Below, piece by piece: positions 1-16,447 of a stretch of DNA of 64,000 bases. Both the position numbers and the translations under genes were made by a program. The first letter of the stretch is position 1, and every line of letters starts with the position of its first letter. The stretch comes from Rhodamnia argentea (lineage: Eukaryota; Streptophyta; Magnoliopsida; Myrtales; Myrtaceae), in NCBI RefSeq assembly GCF_020921035.1, contig NC_063157.1, forward strand, positions 6,382,501-6,446,500, given 5' to 3'. The notes beneath the pieces were generated by a model. The model was not told where the DNA came from. It did no database searches and was given only the letters and a program-made list of their open reading frames with translations.

Positions 1-1111
1 GATTAGATATTGTTTTCTGAGCTGCTGCTTGATAAAAAATTTCAGCAAGTGGTCTGTCATATGGTCTGGATATATATTGAACTAGGCTTCCAACAAATAA
101 ACTTTCTTTTCTACTTTAATATCAAATGACATTGAACTTTTCATATTTGTCCCGAGAATAATGGCCTGAAACTGGAAATTCCTACCTTATATGTCAAGCT
201 ACCAAAATCTTATCGAGATGTAATTTGCTAAAGACAGGATCATCTCTAGCTCATTTTAGATGAGAACTCAAAGGCCTTGCATCAGAATATATCATCACTG
301 AGGACGCAAATGAGTGATTTTACATAAACAGGCTAAGCTGATTTTTCTTTTTCATTTGTCCGTTTATTCTAGTTCATGTTCGTAAGGACATCATAGAAAT
401 GACAGCAATAACTCTTGTCTTAGCATTAAGAACGAAATAACTTTTTGGCAAGATCGTTACGTTTAGGAGATGATCTTAACAACTTGCAGGTCCAAGAGAC
501 GAGTTTGCTGAAGTACATCACTCCTTTGCACGTGTATAAGTGAGAAAAAACCATTAATAGTCTGTGTCAACAATGATGACTTCCTAGCTGCATTTTCTTT
601 AGTTACTTGCCCTGCGAAATGTTTCCCCACAGTTCTGCATAATAGACCTAACCTAGATTATATACAATGTCCTTTGTCAGTCAATGTATCATATCTTTTT
701 TAAGTTACCTCCTTATTTGTCCACTCTCTGTGATAGCAGATTGGATTGTGTGAGTGTTGTTTTGAAAAAAAAAAAAAAGGCCCATTACTCAATTTTGTTA
801 TGGAAGGTTTGTTCATGCTGCTTGTTGCATCACGATGTCACAGGACTTCGAACACTTCTATCTCAATAATCACTCATCTCGTGTTAGACAGCATATAGTG
901 TGGCAGCATTATGAGACTACTGAAGTAGAAGGAAAATTTGCTTGCCAATGTGATGTACACATTAAGCTCCTTAAGGATCTGATATACTAAAAGTACACTA
1001 AGTTGAACTTTCTAGTTTATGCCTATTTCCTCCTTTGTCCGTCCTTTCTTTACAGCTTTCTTCTGTCTCTGAATATTTCATTCTATGTACCCTTTATTTC
1101 TCCTTGTGTAG
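1..1111. other. No exon recognised (probable VIH intron or gene 5' side)
   Basis: AT-rich sequence with many stops in all frames. It lies directly upstream of the first recognisable VIH exon. I looked for the exon that normally precedes that point in the family (the segment ending in a tyrosine-aspartate-serine-cysteine-lysine stretch) and did not find it. The stretch is therefore most likely one long intron whose 5' splice site lies outside the window. Loss of the upstream part of the gene is the alternative. Confidence 0.5.
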
Positions 1112-4107
1112 GTATGACCTCTTACACAATGCCCATCTGAATCTTGAAGGGTTAGACGAGCTCTTCAAAGTTGCTCAGGTACAACCAGAATCTTTCCTAC
1201 ATAATATATGAATTAGAAGTCAGCATTTCCTTTTCTTTTTTGTTGTACCAGAGAAGTGGCACCAGATGTCTTGCTTTTATTTTATTTATTTTTGGGTTCA
1301 TTGACCGCCGACCCCAACTAGTTTGGGATAAAGGTGATGTTGATGTTGATGTTGATGTTGATGTTGACAGAAGTGACACCAGACCCCATACTCCTGATGC
1401 AAATGCATGTGCCTTTTTTTTTAAGTAGTATTTCTACTGTTTCTATCTGTATTCGAGAAAATTTACTTCATAGCTTTCTAAATTTAAAACTCTTTAAGGA
1501 TTTTGGCTTCATCTCTGGCATTTCTCTGGGGTACTGTCTCTAAGCTTAACTTTAGCATAATTCACTATTCTCATTTTTTCAATGCAGTTACTTGCAGATG
1601 GTGTGATTCCGAATGAATATGGTATTAATCCAAAACAGAAATTGAAGATCGGCTCAAAGGTAAATTATTCATCATGATTGGGAGATGGATGGATATTTCG
1701 ACCGAGCTTGGAATATTTTTATAGCAACATTGGGCAGAAGAATTATCAAAGAACGTACTGTGTACTTGCAAGCCTAATCATCTTGGCATCTTTATCTGGA
1801 ATGCACAGCATTCATATCGGTCTTCTTCCAAATAGAACTACTACTTTAATGTAATGGCTCATTGGATGTCTGGTTGATCAACATTTTAGACAAACCTTTT
1901 CTGACAAAAGATTAAGCTAAGATAGGAACGAGACTACATGTATATAAAGCTCACTGAAACCCATAGATAAGTAATGTGGGATACTTTAACACCCATTCTC
2001 ACATGTAAAACAGACTAAAAACCCGACACATGGAATTGACAAACCAGGATTTGCACACTGGAAATGAACCTCGGGTATCATATTAGAAAATCCAACCCAA
2101 ATGTTTAAGTTATTAGGAAACGGTCCAACAATATATGTATAGTGTGTGTGTCGTTACTGCGCAATACATAATGTCAACGTAATCCCATCAAACAGATGAT
2201 TATATGTTCTGCTTCTGAAATCCTCTGTCCATGCTAGTTTTTTGTACGGCAATGTAACTATATGGAAATATGCATTTTCCCTTACATTCTTGTCCCTCAT
2301 GTTCTCTTCTTCTTTCTTATGGGTCATGGCTGTTGGATTTCGTCAAAAACTGAATTGGTTTGAGATAAGATTGCTCGCCGCTTGTTGGGTAAAATTTTGA
2401 TCGATCTGAGGAACACACGGGAGGAGGCAATCAGTGTCGCTGAACTGAAAAATAACCAGGACCAAGATTCAAAATCAAACAGCAGTGAATGGGAAGATAA
2501 AGATTATCACTTGAAGCATCCTAGGAAGAACGAAGATGGGAGAAGATCAAGCAACACGAGCGATAAGTCAATTGATCAGGAAGATGACGATGAGAAGGAG
2601 ACACAATACCGGTTGGACCCGAAGTAAGTACTTGAGATTATGAAATGAATGTCCTTCACTAAATCTTGTTGGATTTCTGACGTTTTCACTCCATTATCTA
2701 TGAGGTATGCAAATGTCAAGACACCTGATCGCCATGTCCGAACTCGCCTTTATTTCACATCGGTGAGTTCAAATGACTCCCTATGAGTTTCCAGTTTGAT
2801 CAGGTCTTTCCATTAGGCTTCCAGTCCCCACAACCAAGAATCTCTCCATTCTCAAAGAGATTACTGTTTACTCAGACGAATCAAGAACTTCAAAGTTTGC
2901 ATTAATCAAATTTCTTCAAGAACTTCATTTTTCTTCTTTAAAACTGACCTGTCTGAACCTGATATATGTGCATATTATCACTGTATGATAAATGTTTACC
3001 TTGCCATACACTTGTCTAATAATTCTGCACCAGCAAAAGTGGTGAAAGATTACCTTTTATTGTCATAAACAATACGAGTAATTGCTATTGTCAAAGCCGG
3101 CATCTTTCAGGGGTGGTTTTGAATATGCTGTTTCCCTTCAGTCCATCTTTGCTCCTCATTAAATGTGCAAAGTCCCCCACTTAAACACGTGTTTTTTAAT
3201 GACAGGAATCACATATTCACTCCATGATGAACGTTCTCCGCTACTGTAATCTGGATGAATTGCTTGAAGGAGAGGAAAGTCTTCTATCTAATAATGCACT
3301 ACAACGGCTGTGTAGGACGAAGGAGCTTGATTACATGAGTTATATTGTGCTGAGAATGTTTGAAAATATAGAGGTTTGTGTTTCGTTGCACCGTTTCCTC
3401 TCAAATATCGCATTGTAGTTCTGTTTACCTTCTCCATGCTGTAAATCAACCCTTGGAGAAAAGCAAAAGAAAAACAAGAGATTACAGTGCTGATGCAAGT
3501 TTTAATGCAGGTGGACCTAGATGACCCTAATAGATTCCGTATAGAGTTAACATTCAGCCGTGGTGCAGATCGATCCCCTCTGGAGGTATGTGTTCCTAAC
3601 AAGAGAAACTGGGACTTTCAAAAAGGAAGAGTCATGATTTTTGTACCGGACGCGTGCACAATGGAGAACCAAATTATCGGTTTTGCTAGCTTTGTTTGCC
3701 TATACACCAGTCTGACATCATTTCCACTATGTTGCGAGGGTCAAGTTGACTGTCCTGGAGCTAACCCTTGCATGACCCGATTTGATATGTTGATGACCAT
3801 AGTATCTTTACGAACTATCTGGAATGATTTTCATGGTTTCACATCTTAGGAAATGATCGTGTGCATCTCTGCCTATTCGTTAAGCGTGTGTTCCATCTGA
3901 TGTCCACAGAAAAGTCGCTGTGAGACTCCTTCACTGCATCAAGAGCACATTCTGCCGATCATGGGCCCTGAACGGCTGCAAGAGGCCAGATCGAGCTTGA
4001 CACTGGAGAAGATGGAGAGGATGCTCCGCCCATTTGCAATGCCACCAGAAGATTTCCCTCCACCGACGATTCCTCAAGGCTATTTCGCTAATGGTGGTGA
4101 CAGATAA
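1112..4107 (+). CDS. VIH: VIH/PPIP5K inositol pyrophosphate kinase-phosphatase, C-terminal part
   Basis: Bifunctional diphosphoinositol pentakisphosphate kinase (VIH1/VIH2 in Arabidopsis, Vip1/PPIP5K elsewhere). It makes and breaks inositol pyrophosphates that signal phosphate status in the cytosol. Only the end of the histidine-acid-phosphatase-like domain is here. Exons: 1112-1178, 1588-1659, 2370-2623, 2705-2762, 3206-3373, 3511-3585 and 3910-4107, together about 297 residues in one continuous frame. Family landmarks are [81 protein letters not shown] and [12 protein letters not shown]. The serine-glutamate-serine-histidine stretch corresponds to a conserved histidine of the phosphatase domain. 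The protein ends shortly after [11 protein letters not shown], earlier than I recall for Arabidopsis VIH proteins. The N-terminal ATP-grasp kinase domain is outside the window. Its neighbour NDUFAF7 is convergent. Confidence 0.9.
1252..1383 (+). mobile_element. 5'-truncated RTE-LINE/SINE-like insertion with 15-bp target duplication
   Basis: The body at 1267-1368 ends with a GACCCCAACTAGTTTGGGAT-type segment and a tail of about five GATGTT units. This 3' end, a short palindrome followed by a simple repeat, is the known hallmark of plant RTE-type LINEs and the SINEs they mobilise. The flanks 1252-1266 (AGAAGTGGCACCAGA) and 1369-1383 (AGAAGTGACACCAGA) match at 14 of 15 bases and look like the target-site duplication. 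The element lies in an intron of the VIH gene, in the sense orientation, between exons ending at 1178 and starting at 1588. Confidence 0.72.
1334..1367 (+). repeat. (GATGTT)n hexanucleotide repeat
   Basis: About five to six uninterrupted GATGTT units, interpreted as the 3' tail of the retroposed element around it. It is responsible for the artificial poly-VD and poly-ML reading frames seen here on either strand. Confidence 0.9.
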
Positions 4108-4521
4108 CGAACAGCGCCACTCGCTTTTGTTTCCGGATAGTATCACCACACCCAAGACTTAAGGTCTATACGAAAATATTTAAAATGTGTTATGAGCATT
4201 TTTTACAGTTCAACCGCCATCAGGTAGGTGCTTGCTTTCTTTTCCTATTTGAACATCTTCGATTTTGTACATAGAGACACCTAGGAATTTGATACAAAAT
4301 TCGTTCAGCTTCAACATTTTATAGCTGTTCCCTCCCTCCCTCTCTCTCTCTCTCTCTCTGTACACCACGTTTATTAACTACACCAGAGCTGCACTCAATT
4401 CAAAGGGAGATAATCGGCCATGAGAAGATTGCAAGGTAGGTAAATCGATCAAAGTCTCAGGACTAGAATCACCGATACAGTTTCTAACTCGAACCAGTGA
4501 ATTCCTTGGTAAGTCTAGAAA
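4108..4521. other. Convergent intergenic spacer with (CT)n
   Basis: This 414-bp gap separates the VIH stop from the NDUFAF7 stop, so both 3' untranslated regions must lie in it. A (TC)n run sits near 4339-4360. I saw no coding potential. Confidence 0.7.
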
Positions 4522-9176
<4,655 letters not shown>

Positions 9177-9179
9177 ATT

Positions 9180-9204
9180 TGCTTCTCTCTCTCTCTCTCT
9201 CTCA
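9180..9204 (+). repeat. (CT)n run in NDUFAF7 5' leader
   Basis: A run of about eleven CT units directly upstream of the NDUFAF7 start codon, reading GA on the sense strand. GA/CT runs in 5' leaders are common in plant genes. No specific role can be read from the sequence. Confidence 0.8.
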
Positions 9205-9395
9205 AGAAGACTCCTGGAGTGACACCGACTCCGTGGCAGGAGGAGGAAAGATGGGGGTAATATGGACCGGACCCGGTTCATAAGCCGCGACCACGAACCG
9301 TTCCTCGAGACATGTTTGAACCGTTCATCTACCACTACGACTCGGATCGGTGGACAAATCCAAGGCCCAGTCACGACGTAACGAATAAAAATTCC

Positions 9396-10217
9396 GGTCT
9401 AATATTTAAAAAAACCCTCCACCCTACTATTTATCCCAATTATATCTAAAAAAAATTTGTCCACTAAAAAGCTATCGACTTTTACTTTTATCCCAAATCC
9501 ATCCCCAGCTCTTACTTTTTGTCTCAATTCTATCAACTTAATATCGAAAAAACCTCAACTTTAGCATTTATCCCAATTTTATCCAAAACTCCTTTTTGTC
9601 TTGTAAAAATCCCTAACTTTTACTTTTGTCACAATTCTATTACCATCAATCTTCCATTCATAATCACCGTTAACTAATTCTACGTGGCTTTTCTTGCCAA
9701 ACTTACTAATGAATATTCGAAATTCGGAAACAGCGGGTTTCCAGAACGACAAGATTTGATATTGTTCGTCAAAATAATCGGATCTCTATGTCTAGTTGCC
9801 AAGAAGAATCCAAAACGTGTCATTTTGAATGGCTCTATATCTCTCGATAATGTGTAGGAGAAGCAAACAATATAAAAGAAATTGGAAGTTTTTTCATGTC
9901 AACTTTGCAGAGGTGTAATTCATTAATGACATATAGATGCCACGTAGGATTAACTAATGGTTGATCATGGACAGAAGGTTAATGGTGATAGAATTGGACA
10001 AAAGTAAAAATTAAGGGATTTTTATGAGACAAAAAAAAAAAGCTTTGGATATAATTAGGACATATGCTAAAAATGAAATTTTTTGGGTATTAGGCAAGTA
10101 GAATTATGACAAAAGTAAAAGTTGAGGGTTTTTTATGAGATAAAAAAAAAGTTTCGATATCATTAGGACATACGTTAAAGTTAATAGTTTTTCTTTCTTT
10201 TTTTTTGGTATTGTGCC
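9396..10217. repeat. Foldback repeat, family A, copy 1
   Basis: The two halves are inverted copies of each other. The left arm (about 9396-9690) and the reverse complement of the right arm (about 9930-10217) both read as repeated modules of the type AAAAATCCCT, ACTTTTACTTTTGTC, CAATTCTAT, ending in CTACGTGGC near the centre. A loop of about 240 bp separates them. Outer ends resemble GGTCTAATAT and GGCACAATAC. The arrangement fits a foldback or large MITE-like DNA element. No transposase and no clear target duplication were seen. A related copy lies at 35767-36324. Confidence 0.65.
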
Positions 10218-11529
10218 TAAAAACCCATGTTAACTTAAAGATTGTTCAAAATTCACATAAGAAAGGAAGATGATAATTTATTATATCGCAAGATCACTTA
10301 TGGTCCGTCAAATCTGGATGAGGGAGAGGCGGCCCCTCTCGGCCTTCGAGGGTAGCCTCGCCTCGATGGCTCCAAGAGAGGCCATCCAACCCTCACCGGT
10401 GGCTTGGCCGGCTGGCCGAAACCAAGTAAAAAAACAAAGAAAAGAAAAGAAAAGAATAAATAAACAAATAATCAAATGACGAAGATGCCCTTAGTCGAGC
10501 CGTTTTTTGAAATAAAATGAGTACTTTAGACCCTCATTTGATATAATACTAACTTCATACGCTTGTTTGATAAAATGATGCCGCTTTAGGCCTTTATTTA
10601 AAATTTTTCCTCGAACAAATATTAAATAAAATTTAATAATATGAAAAGCAAACAGAAATAATCGTATTCTACCTAGAAGACCGCTGCTATAGTGATTGCT
10701 GTTTCTGATGGTGACGTCCCTAGCCGGGGTCACCAGACCATGGCGACCATTGCAGGGATGGTTGCAAGGAAATGTTGGCTTGCGGCAATAGCCCGGGAGC
10801 ATTGACAATATGCAAATGCTATCGTCGCGAGGTGCGACCATCGTCAGGTGGTCGCGGAAGTAAGGTGGCCACGGCAGGGGTCGGCAATTCAGCAGTGATT
10901 AGATCTGCCCAGACCTAGCGTGCCATCAAGAACGGAAACCCTCAGGCGAGCGCCGCACGATGGTCACACAGCGGCTAAGTGGGGGAGCAAAAAACCATCC
11001 TTGCTCTTTTTTTTTTTTTTTCAATTCTTTATCTTCTGTTTTTATTTTGAATGTTTAATCTGGATAGTGATAAGGACCCACAAAAAAAAAAATCTGCATA
11101 GTGATAAAATTTATCCCACTCATAAAGTTAGGACAATTTATCCAGATTTGTCCTATTCAACATGACGTTGCGAAACGTCAAATGGAATAATGCTTTCTAC
11201 TTAAGCCGCAATGCGCTCCGCTCGTGTTCTTGCTTAAGATCTCTAACCCAATCCTTTTCGAGAAAAAGAAAAAGAAAAATCCCGTTATCGTAAGAGTGTA
11301 ATATGATGGACGGGACTGAACGTGCAAACGGGAAAGTGAAAGGCTGTTATGTTAGAAAGTCCATCGTCAATAATTTAAGCTAATAATCGAAGAAAGATTG
11401 TATCTAAGACATGTTGTCAAACAATACGGGATGATATGTTAAGAGGCATCGATACTTTTCGAAGGCCTTCATATCATATCGTGTCGTGTCGTGTTCGACA
11501 CTCCGACACTATTTGATATGCGAGCTTAA

Positions 11530-11910
11530 AATTAATACGACAAAAAAATTCAAATTGATGCATCTATAATTAATTTACTCAAAATTATTTTTTTACCATA
11601 AAAAATCTTAAACTAATACACATGACAAATTTAGTCAAAACTGTATTTTTACCACTAAAAATTTCAAACTGGTACATCTGTGATAAATTTACCTTTCATT
11701 AGTTTTCATTAAATTTGATAGCTACCATCAACAACCCCACACTAGTATGGAGGCTAAAAACCCTAAATTGATACGTCAGTCAAAATTCAGTCGTAAAATT
11801 TGACGGAAACTAGCAAGGGTAAATTTGCTATATATATATTAGTTTAGAATTTTTTATGAATAAATTAAACATGTCATGTGTTTTAGTTTAGGATTTTTTG
11901 CGGTATTAAT
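11530..11910. repeat. Foldback repeat, family D
   Basis: The left arm contains ACCATAAAAAATCTTAAACT and ACACATGACAAATTTAG. The reverse complement of the right arm contains ACCGCAAAAAATCCTAAACT and ACACATGACATGTTTAA. The element is thus a long imperfect palindrome with a non-repeated centre near 11700-11760. It is non-coding and probably a MITE or foldback element distinct from families A and B. Edges are approximate. Confidence 0.55.
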
Positions 11911-12977
11911 CTCTTATTTATTTTTATGACCAGTGCCCGTAAATGCAGATTCTTTAATCCCTTTTACAACTTTAATTGTGAATGCAAACTTGAGTCACCA
12001 CAATCTGCTGTCTCCAACTGCGTTTTTGCTCAATTAGACAAAAACTTCATCGTCCGTTTATCCTTGACTAGAAAAGGTCTTGTGAATGATTTCCTAATTA
12101 TTTGGGTCTTTTTTTTTTTTTCCTTTTTAGTTTCCATGATTTAGCTCCCATCCAACTAGTCGGGATCTTCGAACGAACTATCCCGACCAATCCTCGAGCC
12201 TGTACTGGTCTGAAAACAGACCTAAGAGACATGCCCTTTTTCCCAGTCAATTGTATCTTTTGTTGTCGCTTCTATGCATCGGAATCGAGGATCACCGGAA
12301 AGACTCCTCTTTTTAGTGAATCCCCATTTTCGCTTGGACTATTGTAGCTTGGGGAAACCCCAAAATTTTTTTTTTTGGGGGGGTCAATTTACAAATTCAA
12401 AACATGGGAAAGTGCTTCTGGTTCAATAATAAGATGTTTTGGTTTTTTCTTCCTTCTCACAGTGAATAAACAAAAGTTTCCAAGTACTATCAGCACTAGT
12501 ATTCTATGATGGTGATGTCTGGAATATGCCAAGTTTACTGTTGGTGAAGGACAAAAGAACCCTCTCTCCTGCCCGCCCCTTGCCCGCATTCCCAGTTTCA
12601 AACTGCCCGTCCTGCCCGTTGCTGAGCACTTTCCCTCTTTCTCAAGCAGCCCCCTCCACCCCCCCTCTTCTCTCTGATCTCTCAACCTATTCTTTTGACT
12701 AATTTGGCTGAACAAGATTGATTTTTTGGGTGACAGACATACGCACACAACTGTTCATCAGTCCTTTTCTTCAGATATGACCTTGTGAAAGAATTCCCAA
12801 CCCTTCTCTTATGCACTGATCTTCTGTGGGTGTTTTGTTTTTGTGCTGATTGAAGATCGTTCAGCCAAAAGTTTTAGCTTGGTTTGGTTTGTATGTGAAG
12901 AAGAAAGATTGGGTTTTTTTCTTTCTTTCCGTGGGTGTTGTGAGAGTTGTTGCTGCTGCTGCAGAGGTTGGTGTTAG

Positions 12978-15900
12978 ATGGGGTTAGGGCCTGATTCAAT
13001 AAAGGCGGAGAATTGGGCTTTGGGGAAATCAAAGGAAAGAGAAGAGAAAAAGAAGAGGAGGAGGAAGAAGAAGAGGGATGGGAGGGAAGGAGAGGTCGGG
13101 TGTTGGATCAAGTTGAGGTTCATGGGGAGATGCTCTTGCATGCCTTTCAGATCAAAGGTCAATAGCTCCATCAGTGGAATCAGTACTAATTATGGTATGT
13201 TTCTTCAACCTCTTGTTTCTCTATTTGCTGGGGGAAAAAAGCAAAAAAAAAAGGTTAGATAATAAGAAAGAGTTAAGATTTCTGCTTAATCTTAGAGATA
13301 AGGTCATAGCTGTTGAGTTGGCGAAAGATGTTATCTTTCTGCCGAGAGGCATCGGGGTTGGTGAAGACGAGTTTGTTCATCATGTTATTCATCCTTAAAA
13401 CTGATGTTTCTGTAAAGTGGGGAGACAAAGAAAAAAGAACTGGTTTTTCTGTAGCAGTGTGTATAAACTTCGTATTTCGAGGACTTGATTCGAGAACTGC
13501 TCAAATTATGTAAGCAGCTTGAATTTTTATCTCTACTTGAATGTTTTGCATAATTCAGATTGAAAAAAATGGTTTCGAAAAGATGAGACTCGACTTGTCT
13601 GTTGAATCACATCAACATTCCCCTAGACCCCAATGGTATTAGCTGTACCATCATAGGCTTAACATCTATCTATTTCTTCCTTTTCTCTGATGCGGGGAAT
13701 TGGTTACTTATGCTTTGTTGTTTATCTCGTCAGTGGAAAGTAAGTCGACCAACTCGAAAAGTGCCGATGAACCAGTTGTTCCGGTAGTCTCCTCTACTGT
13801 TACTAGCAACCCAGAAAGCACTTCATCGACACCTATGTTCAGTGAGGAACTCAAGGTCGCATCCCATCTCCGGAAGTTCACATTTAATGATCTTAAATTA
13901 GCGACGAGAAATTTCAGACCTGAGAGTCTTCTTGGTGAGGGTGGATTTGGATGTGTCTTTAAAGGTTGGATAGAGGAGAATGGAACTGCTCCAGTGAAAC
14001 CCGGCACAGGCCTTACTGTTGCGGTCAAAACCCTTAATCATGATGGACTTCAGGGTCACAAAGAGTGGCTTGTATGGCCTCTTTTGCTCTTTCTCTCTCT
14101 ATTTTGTTCTAATTCGAAGATAGATTGTGAAATTTTATGGATGCGATGCTTATTTGGTCTAATACTGTTTTCTCCCCTCTGGCAACCTGTTATTCAGGCT
14201 GAAATTAGTTTTCTTGGTAATCTTCGCCATCCCAATCTAGTCAAGTTGATTGGTTACTGCATTGAAGATGATCAAAGACTGCTAGTCTATGAGTTTATGC
14301 CCCGAGGAAGTCTGGAGAATCACCTCTTCAGAAGTATGTAATTGGGCCTTTTTTCTTTGGTTGCGTATGACCAATGTATTCTTTTCGGGCATTCTCTGCT
14401 TTCAATGATTCAGTATACATCTGGAAACTGGCCTGCCGAATAGTAAATGAACAGATGCAGATCTTTCCTGCAGAATTTAAGTGCAGTCAGATGTGAGGTT
14501 ATAATATTCTTGCTAATATCAGCAAAATTCAGGGACAATGGATCAATGCTTTATATGTACTTATACAATTACAAGCTTCTAGGCACTTCATTTCTCCTAT
14601 TTATAGTGCAACATCTGGCACAATCTCAGAGATACTGATCCATCTCGCTAATATCAGTAATTCAGGGACAATGGGTCAATGCTTTATATGAACTTATACA
14701 ATTACAAACTTCTAGGCACTGCATTTCTCCTCTTTATAGTGCAACATCTGGCGCAATCTCAGAGATACTGATCCATCTCGCTGGCATGTAGAGGATCTTC
14801 TTTATTTTCCTTTTTGGCTTAGACTCTTTTTGTAAGAATCTATTATCAATTTTGTCCTCCTGTGTCAATCAAGTGAATTGGCCTTTAAAATGGATCATTC
14901 GTGAAATATTGTAGATTGCCTAGAGAAAATGTTTGGTTCTGAATCATATCTTTGCTAGTTGCACAGTGCTTGCTTTTGCACGATGGATTTAACTTTGCCT
15001 GGTAAAACCACTTTATATGCAGAAGGGTCCCTGCCACTTCCATGGTCAATCAGGCTTAAAATTGCCCTTGGTGCTGCGAAGGGGCTTGCTTTTCTTCATG
15101 AAGAAGCTGAAAGACCCGTTATATACCGTGATTTTAAAACATCCAACATTCTTTTGGATGCGGTATGTGACTCAACAAATGTGCAATTGACTCAACTTTT
15201 TTTTTTGTTTTTCTTTTGGCTTGCTTTTCCTAAAAAAGTGTTTGCTTATGTAGGATTACAATGCCAAACTCTCAGATTTTGGACTTGCCAAGGATGCTCC
15301 CGAGGGAGATAAAACTCATGTATCCACCCGAGTAATGGGAACTTATGGTTATGCAGCACCAGAGTATGTAATGACAGGTTAGGGAGTCAAATTATTCATA
15401 TAAAATGTCTTGCTTTTTCATATGACTACCTAATCATTTCCTTGTTATGTTGGATGCCCCTCTAATTTGGGTGAGTTGCAACATCTCCTACACATAAAAT
15501 TATTTACTAGGAACATGTCATATTGTATCGTAGAAGATTGATCAGCCAATTGATTGTGTCGAAATCTAAGTGTCACAATATTGAACCATGTCATCAGTTA
15601 CAAATGATATAGGCTTCAAGGTGGTTAGTCAAAGGATTCTCATGGTATTTTAACCTTCTTAGATTCGACTTTTGCTGACAGAGGTGTTATGATAAGATGT
15701 GTGCTTCTTATGTCAGATGGCTAAGAAGTGCTGCCAAGCGATTCTTCTTTGATTTTTTTTGCGTATACTAGTACATTTGATTGAGCGATCAGTGCGACCA
15801 CTGAGAACATGTTTTTCCTCTCTTTTGTAGAATGTTAGTTTTGATTTGTCTGCCATCTCACATCATGGAAGAGCCTTTAATGGTTTCACAGAAGCTATGT

Positions 15901-16447
15901 GATGTAAAACTACTTTTCTCTTGGCTCAGGTCATTTGACATCAAAGAGTGATGTTTACAGCTTTGGAGTTGTTCTACTGGAGATGTTGACTGGTCGAAGA
16001 TCCATGGATAAGAACAGACCGAATGGTGAACATAATCTAGCAGAATGGGCAAAGCCATTTCTCGAGGACAGGAGGAGGTTTTATCGGCTAATTGATCCCC
16101 GTCTCGAGGGACACTTCTCAATCAAAGGCGCCCAGAAGGCTTCTCAGCTGGCAGCCCATTGCCTCAGGCGGGACCAAAAAGCCAGACCTCTCATGAGTGA
16201 AGTTGTCGAAACCCTGGAGCCTCTGCTTAACCTCAAGGATATGGCCAGTTCCTCATACTTCTTTCAGGCCATGCAAGCTGAACGCTCCAGGTCCAACCTG
16301 AATGCTAAGAACGGCATCAGGGCTCAGGGAGGGTTCGTGGTGATCAGGAACGGGCAACCGGTTAGGAGTCTATCGATACCGCACGGTACCCATCCTTCTC
16401 CGAATAACATTCCCCGCCTCTCACCAAAACCCAATGGAAAAGTATGA
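12978..16447 (+). CDS. PBL34: PBL34/PIX7-like receptor-like cytoplasmic kinase (RLCK VII)
   Basis: A soluble Ser/Thr kinase of the RLCK VII group that relays signals from cell-surface receptors. PBL34-36 act downstream of LORE-type immune receptors in Arabidopsis. Exons: 12978-13194, 13734-14071, 14198-14333, 15023-15162, 15254-15377 and 15930-16447, giving 490 residues with all junctions in frame. Landmarks: an N-terminal MGLGPDS whose Gly2 could be myristoylated, a Lys/Arg-rich stretch, [20 protein letters not shown], the P-loop GEGGFG at about 140-145, the VAVK lysine at about 171, [14 protein letters not shown] with the catalytic Asp at about 267, DFG at 285-287, and the activation segment [20 protein letters not shown]. 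The tail [17 protein letters not shown] matches the PBL34 subgroup. The position of the catalytic His is Tyr, which is normal for RLCK VII. The start is the first ATG opening the family N-terminus. Confidence 0.95.

Larger units (their letters stand above)
9177..12977. other. Repeat-rich intergenic region between NDUFAF7 and the kinase
   Basis: This 3.8-kb divergent spacer holds the NDUFAF7 promoter at the left and the kinase promoter and leader at the right. Two palindromic repeats (9396-10217 and about 11530-11910) and GC-rich patches at 10315-10420 and 10690-10920 fill most of it. I saw no coding region; the short frames are low-complexity or palindromic. Confidence 0.7.

Noticed and set aside
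1197-1428. Poly-VD, poly-ST and poly-ML frames
   Set aside because: Translations of the GATGTT repeat at the tail of a retroposed element, not genes.
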